NCBI GenBank assembly: GCA_027491255.1
Contig: JAIXWM010000076.1
Location: forward strand, 1-64,000
Length of the DNA: 64,000 nucleotides
From: Rubrivivax sp.
Lineage (GTDB): Bacteria > Pseudomonadota > Gammaproteobacteria > Burkholderiales > Burkholderiaceae_C
Direction of reading: 5' to 3'
Shown: piece by piece, positions 26,854 to 35,805 of the stretch
Layout: each line of letters opens with the position of its first letter
Numbering within the stretch: position 1 is the stretch's first letter
The notes under the pieces: generated by a model
What the model was told of the DNA's origin: nothing
The model's database searches: none
Seen by the model: only the letters and a program-made list of their open reading frames with translations
Program-made: the position numbers and the translations under genes

Positions 26854-28332
26854 TCAGTAGGCCACCGCCCGCGGTGGCCCGGCGCTGACGGTGGACATCA
26901 TCGCGTCCAGGTGGGCCTTCAGGCGCTCGAGCTTGAGCTCGCGCGCGCCGGGGTCGTCCCAGAGGTTGACGAATTCGCCGGGGTCGGCTTCGGTGTCGTA
27001 GAGCTCGCCGACGCGGTGCCCGTGGTAGACCACGCTCTTGTAGCGCCCGTCGAAGACCATGGAGCCGTGGCTGTGGTCGGCATGCTGCGGGCCACCGATC
27101 GAGTCCTTGAACTCGCTGACGACGCAGTCCTTGTGGCGGTGCGGCTCGGCCTGGCCGCGCATCAGCGGCAGCAGCGAGCGTCCCTGCATCGCCGCCGGAA
27201 CCGGCAGGCCGGCCGCCTCGAGCAGCGTCGGGGCCACGTCGACGGTTTCGACCAGGGCGTCGCTGCGCAGACCCTCACGCAACTCGCCGGGCCAGCTGAA
27301 GATCAGCGGCACCCGCACCAGGCCGTCGAAGAAACGGCAGCCCTTGAGGATCAGCCCGTGGTCGCCGAGCAATTCGCCGTGGTCGCTCATGAAGACGATG
27401 ACCGTGTTGTCGAGCTGACCCGTGGCGCGCAGCGCGTCGATGATGCGGCGCAGCTGGTCGTCGATGAGCATGATCATCGCGTAGTAGTTGGCCTTGACCT
27501 CGAGCGCGTCGTAGGCGCGCGGCGGGGCCGACGCCACGAGATCGTGCTCGGTTTCGACGACGGCCTGCACCTTGTGGCGCAGCCGCGGGTCGACCGCCAC
27601 CTTGGTCTGCTGGTCGATCGCGGCGAAGGCACGCTGGCGCTCGATGTCGCTGTCGCGGAACAGCGGCATCGGCAGCGACTCGGCGTCCACGCGTGCCAGG
27701 TATTCCGGCGGCGCGTCGAAGGGTGCGTGCGGGTCGAAGGGGTTCAGCGACAGCATCCAGGGCCCGTCGCGCTGCTCGGTGATGAAGCGGATCGCCATCT
27801 CGCTGACCCAGGTGGTCTGGTGGTACTCGGCCGCGACGCCCGGCGCGCAGAAGGCGTTGTGCGGCGCGTACAGCTCCACCGGGTCGACCTTCTTCTCGTG
27901 CCGCAGCCAGTTCTCGTAGTCGTGCCCGCGGCTGAAGTCGGGGTGCGGGTGGTGGCTCCAGTGGAAGATGCGGTAGCCGTCGTCGGGGCGCTTCTCATAG
28001 TACTTGGCGGCCGTCAGGTGCAGCTTGCCGACCAGGCCGCAGTCGTAGCCGGCGTCGGCGAACAGGCGGGTGACCAGGGTCTCGTGCGCCGGGAACCAGG
28101 CATTGCCGTTGCGGTAGACATGGTGCGAGGCCGGGTATCGACCGGTCAGGAAGCTGGCGCGCGCCGGCGTGCAGATGGGGCTTTGCGTGTAGGCGCGGCC
28201 GAAGGCCACGCCGCCGGCGCACAGCTCGTCGAGCATCGGCGTGGCAATGTGCGTCTGGCCGAGCGCGCGGATCGTGTCCCAGCGCTGCTGGTCGGTGCAA
28301 TACCAGAGGATGTTGGGGCGACGGCCGGGCAT
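26854..28332 (-). CDS. Sulfatase, choline-sulfatase/phosphonate monoester hydrolase-like
   Basis: 492 residues with a strong ribosome binding site (GGAGGAA). The signature SPICTPARASFLTGR holds Cys54, which should be converted to formylglycine (CxPxR type). Metal ligands are visible as the early CTDQQRWD and the late FMSDHGELLGDHG. DQ in place of DD near the start matches the choline-sulfatase/phosphonate monoesterase branch. No signal peptide is present, so it acts in the cytoplasm on a sulfate or phosphonate ester taken up by a partner transporter. It is last in a Bug-sulfatase-Bug-sulfatase operon. The formylglycine-generating enzyme is not in the window. Confidence 0.9.
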   Translation of the reverse strand: MPGRRPNILWYCTDQQRWDTIRALGQTHIATPMLDELCAGGVAFGRAYTQSPICTPARASFLTGRYPASHHVYRNGNAWFPAHETLVTRLFADAGYDCGLVGKLHLTAAKYYEKRPDDGYRIFHWSHHPHPDFSRGHDYENWLRHEKKVDPVELYAPHNAFCAPGVAAEYHQTTWVSEMAIRFITEQRDGPWMLSLNPFDPHAPFDAPPEYLARVDAESLPMPLFRDSDIERQRAFAAIDQQTKVAVDPRLRHKVQAVVETEHDLVASAPPRAYDALEVKANYYAMIMLIDDQLRRIIDALRATGQLDNTVIVFMSDHGELLGDHGLILKGCRFFDGLVRVPLIFSWPGELREGLRSDALVETVDVAPTLLEAAGLPVPAAMQGRSLLPLMRGQAEPHRHKDCVVSEFKDSIGGPQHADHSHGSMVFDGRYKSVVYHGHRVGELYDTEADPGEFVNLWDDPGARELKLERLKAHLDAMMSTVSAGPPRAVAY

Positions 28333-28351
28333 CGTGTTCCTCCAGCGGAGC

Positions 28352-29308
28352 TCAGCTGAGCTTGATGCCAGCCGACCTGACGACGCCGCCGATCTTGTCG
28401 GTCTCGGCGCGCAGGAAGTCGCCGAACTGCTGCGGCGTGCTGCTGCGCGCGGCCAGGCCGAGGCTGGTCAGGCGCTCCTTGACGTCGGGCAGCGCGGCGA
28501 TGGCGGTGAACTCCTCGTTGAGCCTGCGTACCAGTTCGGGTGGCGTGCCCGCCGGGGCCAGCATGCCCCACCAGTTGGTGAACTCGAAACCCTTGACCGT
28601 CTCGCCGATGCCGGCCACGTCGGGCAGCGCCGGCAGTCGCGGGCCCGTGACGGCGATCGCGCGCAGTCGCCCGCCCTTGACCTGCGCGAAGGCGGAGCCG
28701 TCGATCATGACGTCGACCTCGCCGCCTATCGTGGCCGTGGTCGCGGCAGCGCCGCCCTTGTAGGGCACGTGCAGCAACTGGACGCCCGTCATCGACGACA
28801 GGAGTTCATAGGCCAGATGGGCCGGTCCCCCCACACCCCCAGTTCCCAGTGTCAGCTTGCCCGGCTGGGCCTTGGCGCGCGCGATCAGGTCCGCCATGTC
28901 GCGGATCGGTGAATCGGGCTTGACACACACCACGATCGAGACCGAGGTGACGAGACTGATGGGCGCGAAATCCTTCAGCGGCGCGTACGACAGGCTGGGG
29001 TTGGCCAACGCGGCGATGATCAGCGAGCCCGAGTCGCCGACCACGAGGGTGTAGCCGTCGGCGGGCGCCTTCGCCGCCGCCCCGGCGCCGATGGTCCCGG
29101 CGGCGCCGCCGCGGTTGTCGATCACCACCGGCTGCTTCAGCCGCTCGGCCAGTTTCTGCGCGTACAGACGCCCGACGATGTCGGTGTTTCCGCCGGGTGG
29201 GTAGGGCACGATCAGCTTCAGCGGCTTGTCGGGCCAGGCCTGCGCCCGTGCGCGCGGCAGGCCGGCGGCGGCCAAGCCGGCGCCCAGCATCCATTGTCTG
29301 CGGTCCAT
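28352..29308 (-). CDS. Bug (TctC-like) periplasmic solute-binding receptor
   Basis: 318 residues. A short RR-containing signal (MDRRQWMLGAGLAAAG) ends near ARAQA. Typical Bug blocks follow: PLKLIVPYPPGGNTDIVGR, VVIDNRGGAAGTIGA, ADGYTL and LLHVPYKGG. Bug proteins bind carboxylates or other small organics with high affinity and normally serve a TctAB permease, but none is encoded nearby. GAGGAG precedes the start. It lies between the two sulfatase genes in one operon, so it may bind a sulfate ester or its product. Confidence 0.92.
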   Translation of the reverse strand: MDRRQWMLGAGLAAAGLPRARAQAWPDKPLKLIVPYPPGGNTDIVGRLYAQKLAERLKQPVVIDNRGGAAGTIGAGAAAKAPADGYTLVVGDSGSLIIAALANPSLSYAPLKDFAPISLVTSVSIVVCVKPDSPIRDMADLIARAKAQPGKLTLGTGGVGGPAHLAYELLSSMTGVQLLHVPYKGGAAATTATIGGEVDVMIDGSAFAQVKGGRLRAIAVTGPRLPALPDVAGIGETVKGFEFTNWWGMLAPAGTPPELVRRLNEEFTAIAALPDVKERLTSLGLAARSSTPQQFGDFLRAETDKIGGVVRSAGIKLS

Positions 29309-29341
29309 GTCCTCGTCTCCTCGGGGTGTTCTCGTGGGGGA

Positions 29342-31630
29342 TCAATGATCGGTGAAAGCTGCGCGCACCTGGGCCTCGAGGTCCTCGCCCGGCCCGGGTT
29401 CGACCTCGACGACCACCCGGCGCAACAGCCCGGTGAAGCGGAACGGTGCGTCGTAGTCCTCGGTCACCGGCAGGCCGCTGTCGTAGCCACAGCACTGGCC
29501 CTCGCCCGAGGTCTCGATCACGGCCGGTATCGTGCGCGGGATCTCGCCCGCGCCGACCTCGCGCCCGTCGAACAGCAGGCGGGCGTGGCCACGGTGGTCG
29601 CCGGTGCGGGTGAAGACGAAGGAGAGTGTGCAGTCCCCGCGCGGCAGCGGCTCGGTAGAGACCACGCGGTACTCCTGCAAGCCCAGGTAGTTGTGCACGT
29701 AGACCAGGCGGTCGTCCTTGACGTAGAGCGAATAGCCCGAGAACCAGCTGCCGTGCGCGAACAGCACGCCCTGCGCGCCCTCAGGCGGGATGCGGACCTC
29801 GGCGGTGATCGTGTGCGAGCGGTTCTTCAGGTTCACCGCCGTGTACTCGAACTGCGGCGCGCCGAAGGGCTCGAACACGTGGCGCCGCGCCGGCGCGCGA
29901 CTGCCGGGCTTGCGCTCGCTCATGCGCAGCTGCATGCGCGAATCCAGCGGCAGCACGTTGTACTTGCCGGCCTCGGCCCACCACTGCTCGACCAGACGCG
30001 CGAGCTTGTCGGGGTGCTCGGCGGCCAGGTCGCGCGTCTCCGAGAAGTCCTCGGCCACGTGGTAAAGCTCCCACTTCTGCCGCGAGAGCATCTCGTCGGT
30101 GAGCATCTCGCCCTGCGGCTGCTCGACCACCGCCTTCCAGCCGTCGGCCCAGATGGCGCGCGAGGCGATCATCTCGTAGTACTGCACGCGCTTGTTCGTC
30201 GGTGCCTGCGCGTCGGCGAAGGTGTGGGCGAAGCTCACGCCCTCGAGCGGGCGCTGCGGCACGTGGTTCAGCACCGCGGGGGGCTGCAGGCCCAGGGCCT
30301 CCAGGATGGTGGGCGTGACGTCGACCACGTGCACGTACTGCGAGCGCACCTCGCCGCGGGCGGCGATGCCGCGCGGCCAGTGCACGATCAGCGGGTCGCT
30401 CATGCCGCCCTGGTGCAGGTAGCGCTTCCAGCGCCGCAGCGGCGTGTTGCCGGCCCAGGCCCAGCCCCAGGCGTAGTTGGCGAAGGACTTGACGCTGCCC
30501 CACTCGTCCAGGTGCTTCAGGTTGTCGGCCACCGTGGGCTCGACGCGGTTCGGGAACTGGCACTCGTTGAAGGAGCCGTGCTCGCCGCCCTCGGCCGAGG
30601 CGCCGTTGTCCGAGGCCAGCAGGATCAGCGTGTTGTCGAGTTCGCCGCGGCGCTCCAGGTCGGCGATGACGCGGCCGATGTGGTGGTCGGTCTGCTCCAT
30701 GAAGCCGGCGAAGACCTCCATCTGCCGGGCGTAGAGGCGCCGCTCGTCGGCCGACAGGCTGGCCCAGGCGCGCACCCAGGGCGGGCGCTCGCTGAGCACG
30801 GTGCCGGGCGGCACGATGCCCATCTCGAGCTGGCGCGCGAACACGGCCTCGCGCCAGGCGTCCCAGCCGGCGTCGAAGCGGCCGCGGTAGCGCTCGATCC
30901 ATTCGGGCTCGCACTGGTGCGGGGCGTGCCCGGCCCCGAGGCAGTAGTACATGAAGAAAGGCTTGTCGGGCGCCACCGTCCGCAGGTCGGTGATGTAGCG
31001 CATGGCCTGGTCGGCCAGGTCGGCGTTCAGGTGGTAGCCTTCCTTCCAGCTGCGCGGCGGGTCGATGTAGTGGCTGTCGTGCACCAGCGTCGGCGACCAC
31101 TGGTTGGTCTTGCCGCCGAGGAAGCCGTAGAAGCGCTCGAAGCCGCGCGACAGCGGCCAGCGCGCCTTGGACGCGCCCGAGGCGTACTCGGCCGCCAGCG
31201 TCAGGTGCCACTTGCCGATGGCGAAGGTGGCATAGCCCTGGGCCAGCAGCATCTCCGACAGGAAGCCGTTCTCCTTCGGGATCATGCCGTTGTAGCCCGG
31301 GTAGCCGGTGGCCATCTCCTGGATGATCCCCACGCCGTTGGAGTGGTGGTTGCGCCCGGTGAGCAGGCAGGCCCGCGTGGGCGAGCAGATCGCCGTGGTG
31401 TGGAAGTCGCGAAAGCGCAGCCCGCCGGCGGCCAGGAGGTCCATGTTCGGCGTGCGGATGTCCGAGCCATAGCAGCCGAGCTGCGCGAAGCCGACATCGT
31501 CCAGCAGGAAGACGATGACGTTGGGCGACCCGGGCCGGGCCTTCGGCGGCTGCGGCCATGCCGGCTCGGACTGGCCGGCGGTGCGCTCGATACGGCCGTT
31601 GAAGCGGCCGCCCTCGGGGTAGGTCTTCAT
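29342..31630 (-). CDS. Arylsulfatase (AtsA family)
   Basis: 762 residues; ATG overlaps the stop of the upstream Bug gene by four bases (ATGA), so the long open frame above it belongs to that gene. Cytoplasmic N-terminus typical of Pseudomonas-type arylsulfatase (GRIERTAGQSEPAWPQPP, PNVIVFLLDDVGFAQLGCYG). Formylglycine signature at Cys82 (ICSPTRACLLTGR). Conserved IGKWHLT and LLASDNGASAEGG supply substrate and calcium ligands. A C-terminal beta-sandwich domain follows (about 570-762). It hydrolyses sulfate esters to alcohol and sulfate. The different Cys motif and size from the neighbouring sulfatase imply a distinct substrate. Confidence 0.93.
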   Translation of the reverse strand: MKTYPEGGRFNGRIERTAGQSEPAWPQPPKARPGSPNVIVFLLDDVGFAQLGCYGSDIRTPNMDLLAAGGLRFRDFHTTAICSPTRACLLTGRNHHSNGVGIIQEMATGYPGYNGMIPKENGFLSEMLLAQGYATFAIGKWHLTLAAEYASGASKARWPLSRGFERFYGFLGGKTNQWSPTLVHDSHYIDPPRSWKEGYHLNADLADQAMRYITDLRTVAPDKPFFMYYCLGAGHAPHQCEPEWIERYRGRFDAGWDAWREAVFARQLEMGIVPPGTVLSERPPWVRAWASLSADERRLYARQMEVFAGFMEQTDHHIGRVIADLERRGELDNTLILLASDNGASAEGGEHGSFNECQFPNRVEPTVADNLKHLDEWGSVKSFANYAWGWAWAGNTPLRRWKRYLHQGGMSDPLIVHWPRGIAARGEVRSQYVHVVDVTPTILEALGLQPPAVLNHVPQRPLEGVSFAHTFADAQAPTNKRVQYYEMIASRAIWADGWKAVVEQPQGEMLTDEMLSRQKWELYHVAEDFSETRDLAAEHPDKLARLVEQWWAEAGKYNVLPLDSRMQLRMSERKPGSRAPARRHVFEPFGAPQFEYTAVNLKNRSHTITAEVRIPPEGAQGVLFAHGSWFSGYSLYVKDDRLVYVHNYLGLQEYRVVSTEPLPRGDCTLSFVFTRTGDHRGHARLLFDGREVGAGEIPRTIPAVIETSGEGQCCGYDSGLPVTEDYDAPFRFTGLLRRVVVEVEPGPGEDLEAQVRAAFTDH

Positions 31631-32604
31631 TGCACCGTGACCTTGGCCGCCTTGACCGCGGCCGACCAGCGCGCATGCTCGGCGTTCAGGAAACGGCCGA
31701 ACTCCTCGGGCGTGTTGGCGGCCACGTCGGCGCCCAGGTTCCTCAGGCGCTCGACCATGTCGGGCTGGCGCAGCACGGCCACGATGTCGGCGTTCATCTT
31801 CGCGACGATGTCCTTCGGCGTGGCCGCGGCGACGACGACACCGAACCAGGCATAGGCCTCGTACTCGGGGTAGCCCGACTCCTTGAGCGTCGGCACCTGC
31901 GGCCAGTAGGGCACGCGCCGGTCCGAGGTCATCGCCAGCGCCTGCAGCTTGCCTGAGGTGACGTGCTGCATCACCTCGAGCGGGCTCGCGAACATGAAGG
32001 AGACCTGGCCGGCGACGAGGTCCACCACTGCGGGGCCGCCGCCCCTGTAAGGCACGTGCAGCGGCTGGATCCCGGACTGGAGCTGGAACAACTCCACCGC
32101 CAGATGTGGCAGGCTGCCGTTGCCCGGCGTGCCATAGGCCAGCGCGCCGGGGGTCTTCTTCGCATGCTCGACGAACTCGGCCAGCGTGCGCCCCGGCACC
32201 TTGGCCGGGTTGGTGACCACGACCAACGGGTTGGTGACGAGCAGCGTGACGGGCGTGAAATCGCGCCGGCTGTCGTAGGGCAGCTTCGGGTAGGCGTACT
32301 GCGTGATCACGAAGGGCGCGGGCGCGAGCAGCATCGTGTAGCCGTCGGCCGGGGCCTTGGCGACGATGTCGGCACCGATGGTCGTGGCAGCACCCGCCTT
32401 GTTGTCCACCACCACCGGCTGGCCCCAGCGCGCGGCCAGCTTCTCGGCCACCATGCGGGCCACCACATCGGACTGCCCGCCCGGTGCGAAAGGCACGACG
32501 AATCGCACGGGCTTGCTGGGAAAGGCAGGCTGGGCTTGCGCGACCGAAGCGGCGACGACAAGCGTGGCGCACAGCGTGCGGGCAACGCGGGGGAGCAATT
32601 TCAT
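31627..32604 (-). CDS. Bug (TctC-like) periplasmic solute-binding receptor, first gene of sulfatase operon
   Basis: 325 residues from ATG at 32604, preceded by AGGAGA; the frame stays open to 32688 but without signal-peptide character. Signal peptide KLLPRVARTLCATLVVAAS ends near AQAQ. Typical blocks are VRFVVPFAPGGQSDVVARM, VVVDNKAGAATTIGA, ADGYTM and LHVPYRGGGPAVVD. It heads the operon behind two operator-like palindromes and overlaps the arylsulfatase start. Probably captures the sulfated compound or a breakdown product; no TctAB permease is linked. Confidence 0.92.
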   Translation of the reverse strand: MKLLPRVARTLCATLVVAASVAQAQPAFPSKPVRFVVPFAPGGQSDVVARMVAEKLAARWGQPVVVDNKAGAATTIGADIVAKAPADGYTMLLAPAPFVITQYAYPKLPYDSRRDFTPVTLLVTNPLVVVTNPAKVPGRTLAEFVEHAKKTPGALAYGTPGNGSLPHLAVELFQLQSGIQPLHVPYRGGGPAVVDLVAGQVSFMFASPLEVMQHVTSGKLQALAMTSDRRVPYWPQVPTLKESGYPEYEAYAWFGVVVAAATPKDIVAKMNADIVAVLRQPDMVERLRNLGADVAANTPEEFGRFLNAEHARWSAAVKAAKVTVQ

Positions 32605-32672
32605 GGACGGGTCTCCTGAGGGGCCGGTGAGCGCCAGGCCCGTTGGCGCTGGCATGACGAAGGCAGCTGTCT

Positions 32673-32708
32673 GGTCGAGGACCGCCATCTGGTCTGGCTT
32701 TCAGACCA
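32673..32708. promoter_or_regulatory. Two GntR/FadR-type operator-like palindromes
   Basis: Site A is GGTC-GAG-GACC (32673-32683). Site B is TGGTCTG-GCTTT-CAGACCA (32690-32708), with perfect 7-bp arms. Their centres are 21 bp apart, two helical turns, on the same DNA face. They lie between the sulfatase operon start (32604) and the divergent FadR-type regulator (32851). TGGTC/GACCA half-sites are typical for FadR-subfamily GntR proteins. Confidence 0.6.
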
Positions 32709-32850
32709 ATTTAGCCGCAGCAGGCGTGGGTGTCAATGCGGCGGGAACCCCAGACCCACGCCATTCACGCGCCTGATGACGACGAGGGAGCGTCCACCGC
32801 CCCGACGACACGGGCCTGATCCCGGCCCTGCATGCGGCACACTGCCCTCC

Positions 32851-33681
32851 ATGTCGATCCAGCCGATCCGCGCGCCCCGGCTGCACGAGCGTATCGCGCA
32901 GGAGATCGCGCAGCTCATCGCCGCGGGCACCTTCAAGTCGGGCAGCCGGCTGCCCGCCGAGCGCCAGCTCGCGTTGTCACTGAAGGTGTCGCGCAGTTCG
33001 CTGCGCGAGGCGTTGAGCGCGCTCGAACTGCAGGGGGTGCTGGAAATCCGCATGGGCTCGGGGGCGTACGTGCGGCGTCGGCAGTCCGACAACCCGGTGG
33101 CGGGCGGCACGGTGTCCCCCTACTTCCAAGACCGGTTGGAAGACCGCCCGGGCTCCATCGTGGCACCGGGGTGCGACTCGTCCGATGCCGACGCAGACCC
33201 CGTCAGCGGCGCCTCGGGCGAAGGCGGGCCCGCGCCACGGGAGGACGAACTCTCGCCCTTCGACGTGCTGCGAGCCCGTCGCATCGTCGAACCCGAGGTC
33301 GCCGCGCTGGCCGCTCGCCATGCCACGCCTGCACAGCGGGCAGCCATCGCGCAGGCCTTCGAGCGACTGCAGCGCGAGATGCGCGCGCACCCCACGCATA
33401 CCCTCGCCGACCGCGATTTCCACGTTCTCATCGCCCGCGCCTGCGGCAACGCCGCGCTCGCGCTCGTGGTCGAGCGGCTGTGGAGTCAGGGGCTGGGCCC
33501 GCTCGGTCAGCGCATGGAAGCCCTGTATGTCACCCGCGGCCGCAAGCGCGACAACATCGAAGAACACCGGGCCATCCGGGACGCAGTCGTCACGGGGCAG
33601 GCAGCCCAGGCGCGGCAGACCATGCGCAGGCACCTGCTGCAAGCCGAGAAGCAACGCATGCGGGCGCTGGACGAAGGATGA
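32851..33681 (+). CDS. GntR-family regulator, FadR subfamily
   Basis: 276 residues from ATG at 32851; an in-frame upstream start at 32776 would add 25 residues without domain character. The winged helix is at residues 8-75 (GSRLPAERQLALSLKVSRSS, LREALSALELQGVLEIRMGS). An acidic, Gly/Asp-rich insert of about 50 residues separates it from the FCD domain (VEPEVAALAARHATPAQ, DRDFHVLIARACGN, EEHRAIRDAV with metal-binding His). It most likely represses the divergent Bug/sulfatase operon until an organic acid binds the FCD pocket. The insert is longer than in typical members. Confidence 0.92.
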   Translation: MSIQPIRAPRLHERIAQEIAQLIAAGTFKSGSRLPAERQLALSLKVSRSSLREALSALELQGVLEIRMGSGAYVRRRQSDNPVAGGTVSPYFQDRLEDRPGSIVAPGCDSSDADADPVSGASGEGGPAPREDELSPFDVLRARRIVEPEVAALAARHATPAQRAAIAQAFERLQREMRAHPTHTLADRDFHVLIARACGNAALALVVERLWSQGLGPLGQRMEALYVTRGRKRDNIEEHRAIRDAVVTGQAAQARQTMRRHLLQAEKQRMRALDEG

Positions 33682-33847
33682 GGTACCCGTGGACGTCGCC
33701 GAGGCAGCACAGCGCTTGCTGAGGCCGACGGCGCACCTCGGGTCAACCCTTAGAACTGCGGCCGGATACGCGTCGGTCAGGCCCGCGTAGGGCGTGCCGA
33801 TATCCGGGCCGATACCGATGGCCAGCCGCCGGGCCCTGGTTACCATT

Positions 33848-33862
33848 TGGCACGGAAGGTGC
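33848..33862 (+). promoter_or_regulatory. Sigma-54-like promoter of the peptide ABC transporter operon
   Basis: TGGCACG-N4-GTGC matches the RpoN consensus TGGCACG-N4-TTGC at all but one position, with the essential GG and GC at the correct 10-bp spacing. It lies 60 bp upstream of the binding-protein start. No enhancer-binding protein gene is near, so the activator is unknown. Confidence 0.55.
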
Positions 33863-33922
33863 GTTTTGCATCATCCTGGCCATATCCGCATCCGCACCTG
33901 CACCGAATAGGAGCCTCCCGCC

Positions 33923-35713
33923 ATGCAAGAGCAAGACATCCGACACCTGATCGAGGAAGTCCGCGAAGGCAAGCTGCCGCGCCGCGGTTTCATCCAGAGA
34001 ATGGTCAGTGTGGGCCTGACGGCGCCGATGGCCTCGATGCTGCTGATGCACGCCGGCGTTGCCAGCGCCCAGACCACGCTCGCCTACAAGCCCACGCGGC
34101 GCGGCGGCGGCGGCACTCTGAAACTGCTGTGGTGGCAGGGCCCGGTGCACCTGAACCCCCATTGGGCCACCGGCACGAAGGAGCAGGAAGGCTCGCGCAT
34201 GTTCTACGAGCCGTTGGCCGGCTGGGACGCCGACGGCAACCTCTACCCCGTCCTGGCCGCCGAGATCCCCACGCGCCAGAACGGCGGGCTGTCGGCCGAC
34301 GGCCGCAGCGTCACCTGGAAGCTCAAGCGCGGCGTCACCTGGCACGACGGCCAGCCCTTCACGGCCGATGACGTGATCTTCAACTGGGAGTTCATCAAGG
34401 ACCCGGCCACTTCGTCTTCGCTGATCTCCACCTACCGCGACATCCAGGTCGTCAAGGTCGATTCGCACACGGTGCGTGTCACCTTCCCGAAGGCCACGCC
34501 CTTCTGGGCCGAGCCCTTCGTCGGCACCTCGGGCATGATGATCCCCAAGCACCTGTTCGCGCCCTTCATCGGCGCGAAGTCGCGCGAGGCGCCGATGAAC
34601 ATGGCCCCGGTGGGCACCGGGCCCTACAAGTTCCTCGATTTCAAGCCCGGCGACATGCTGCGCGGTACGGCCTACGCGAACTACCACATCCCCAACCGGC
34701 CGCACTTCGACGCGATCGAGATGAAGGGCGGCGGTGATGCCGTCTCGGCCGCGCGCGCGGTGCTGCAGACCGGCGAGTACGACTACGCGTGGAACCTGCA
34801 GGTCGAGGACGAGATCCTCAAGCGCCTCGAAGCCAGCGGCAAGGGCCGGGTCGCCATCGTCGAGGGGGCCAACATCGAGTTCATCATGCTGAACCCGACC
34901 GACCCCTGGAACGAGGTCGACGGCGAGCGCGCCAGCGCGAAGTCCAAGCACCCTGCCTTCAGCGACCCGGCGGTGCGCCAGGCCATGAGCCTGCTGGTGG
35001 ACCGCAAGGCGGTGGAGGACTTCATCTACGGCCGCACCGGCGTGGCGACGGCGAACTTCCTGAACAACCCGCCGCGCTTCCGCAGCCCGAACATGAAGTT
35101 CGAGTTCAACGTCGACAAGGCCAACCAGGTGCTCGATGCAGCCGGCTGGCGGCGCGGTGCCGGCGGCATCCGCGAGAAGGGCGGCGTGCGCCTGAAGTTC
35201 GTCTACCAGACCTCGGTCAACCAGCCGCGCCAGAAGACCCAGGCCATCATCAAGGACGCCTGTGCCAAGGCCGGCATCGACCTGGAACTGAAGTCGGTCA
35301 CCGCGGCGGTGTTCTTCGGGGGCGACTTTGCGAACCCCGACACCTACCAGAAGTTCTGGTGCGACATGCAGATGTTCACCACGACGATGACCCAGCCCGA
35401 CCCGCAGGTCTTCATGGAGCAGTACTGCTCCTGGGAGGTGGCGCAGAAGGCCGACAAGTGGGCCAAGCGCAACATCCTGCGCTGGAGCAACGCCGAGTAC
35501 GACGCGGCGCACCGTGCTTCCCAGGCCGAACTGGATCCGGTCAAGCGCGCCGCGCTGTTCATCCGCATGAACGATCTGGTGTGCGGCAGCAACCACGTCA
35601 TCCCGGTGGTCTTCCGCCCGCGCCCTTCGGCGGCCGGCTCCAAGCTCATCACGCACCTGTCGGGCTGGGACAACGACCTCTGGGCCCTGCCCCACTGGTA
35701 CAAGGAAGCCTGA
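33923..35713 (+). CDS. Peptide/nickel-type ABC transporter substrate-binding protein (SBP_bac_5)
   Basis: 596 residues. The N-terminus holds a twin-arginine-like signal (LPRRGFIQRMVSVGL) with a cleavage site near VASAQ, so export may be by Tat. The mature protein fits the DppA/OppA family: FYEPLAGWDADGNLYPVLA, WHDGQPFTADDVIFNWEF, VGTGPYKF and PAVRQAMSLLVDRKAVEDF. It binds a peptide, opine, sugar or similar ligand for the ABC transporter encoded just downstream. Ribosome binding site AGGAG. Ligand unknown. Confidence 0.93.
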   Translation: MQEQDIRHLIEEVREGKLPRRGFIQRMVSVGLTAPMASMLLMHAGVASAQTTLAYKPTRRGGGGTLKLLWWQGPVHLNPHWATGTKEQEGSRMFYEPLAGWDADGNLYPVLAAEIPTRQNGGLSADGRSVTWKLKRGVTWHDGQPFTADDVIFNWEFIKDPATSSSLISTYRDIQVVKVDSHTVRVTFPKATPFWAEPFVGTSGMMIPKHLFAPFIGAKSREAPMNMAPVGTGPYKFLDFKPGDMLRGTAYANYHIPNRPHFDAIEMKGGGDAVSAARAVLQTGEYDYAWNLQVEDEILKRLEASGKGRVAIVEGANIEFIMLNPTDPWNEVDGERASAKSKHPAFSDPAVRQAMSLLVDRKAVEDFIYGRTGVATANFLNNPPRFRSPNMKFEFNVDKANQVLDAAGWRRGAGGIREKGGVRLKFVYQTSVNQPRQKTQAIIKDACAKAGIDLELKSVTAAVFFGGDFANPDTYQKFWCDMQMFTTTMTQPDPQVFMEQYCSWEVAQKADKWAKRNILRWSNAEYDAAHRASQAELDPVKRAALFIRMNDLVCGSNHVIPVVFRPRPSAAGSKLITHLSGWDNDLWALPHWYKEA

Positions 35714-35805
35714 GGCCCTGCCGGCCTTGACCGCCGACCGGCGGTACCGCCCCAGGGGCGGACCGCCGGGGCCCCCGTCCACCCATTCCCCCAGAAGAGC
35801 CCGTC

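Noticed and set aside
31631..32572. N-terminal extension of the arylsulfatase frame
   Set aside because: It overlaps the Bug gene in another frame and has no signature; the sulfatase starts at the ATG overlapping the Bug stop.
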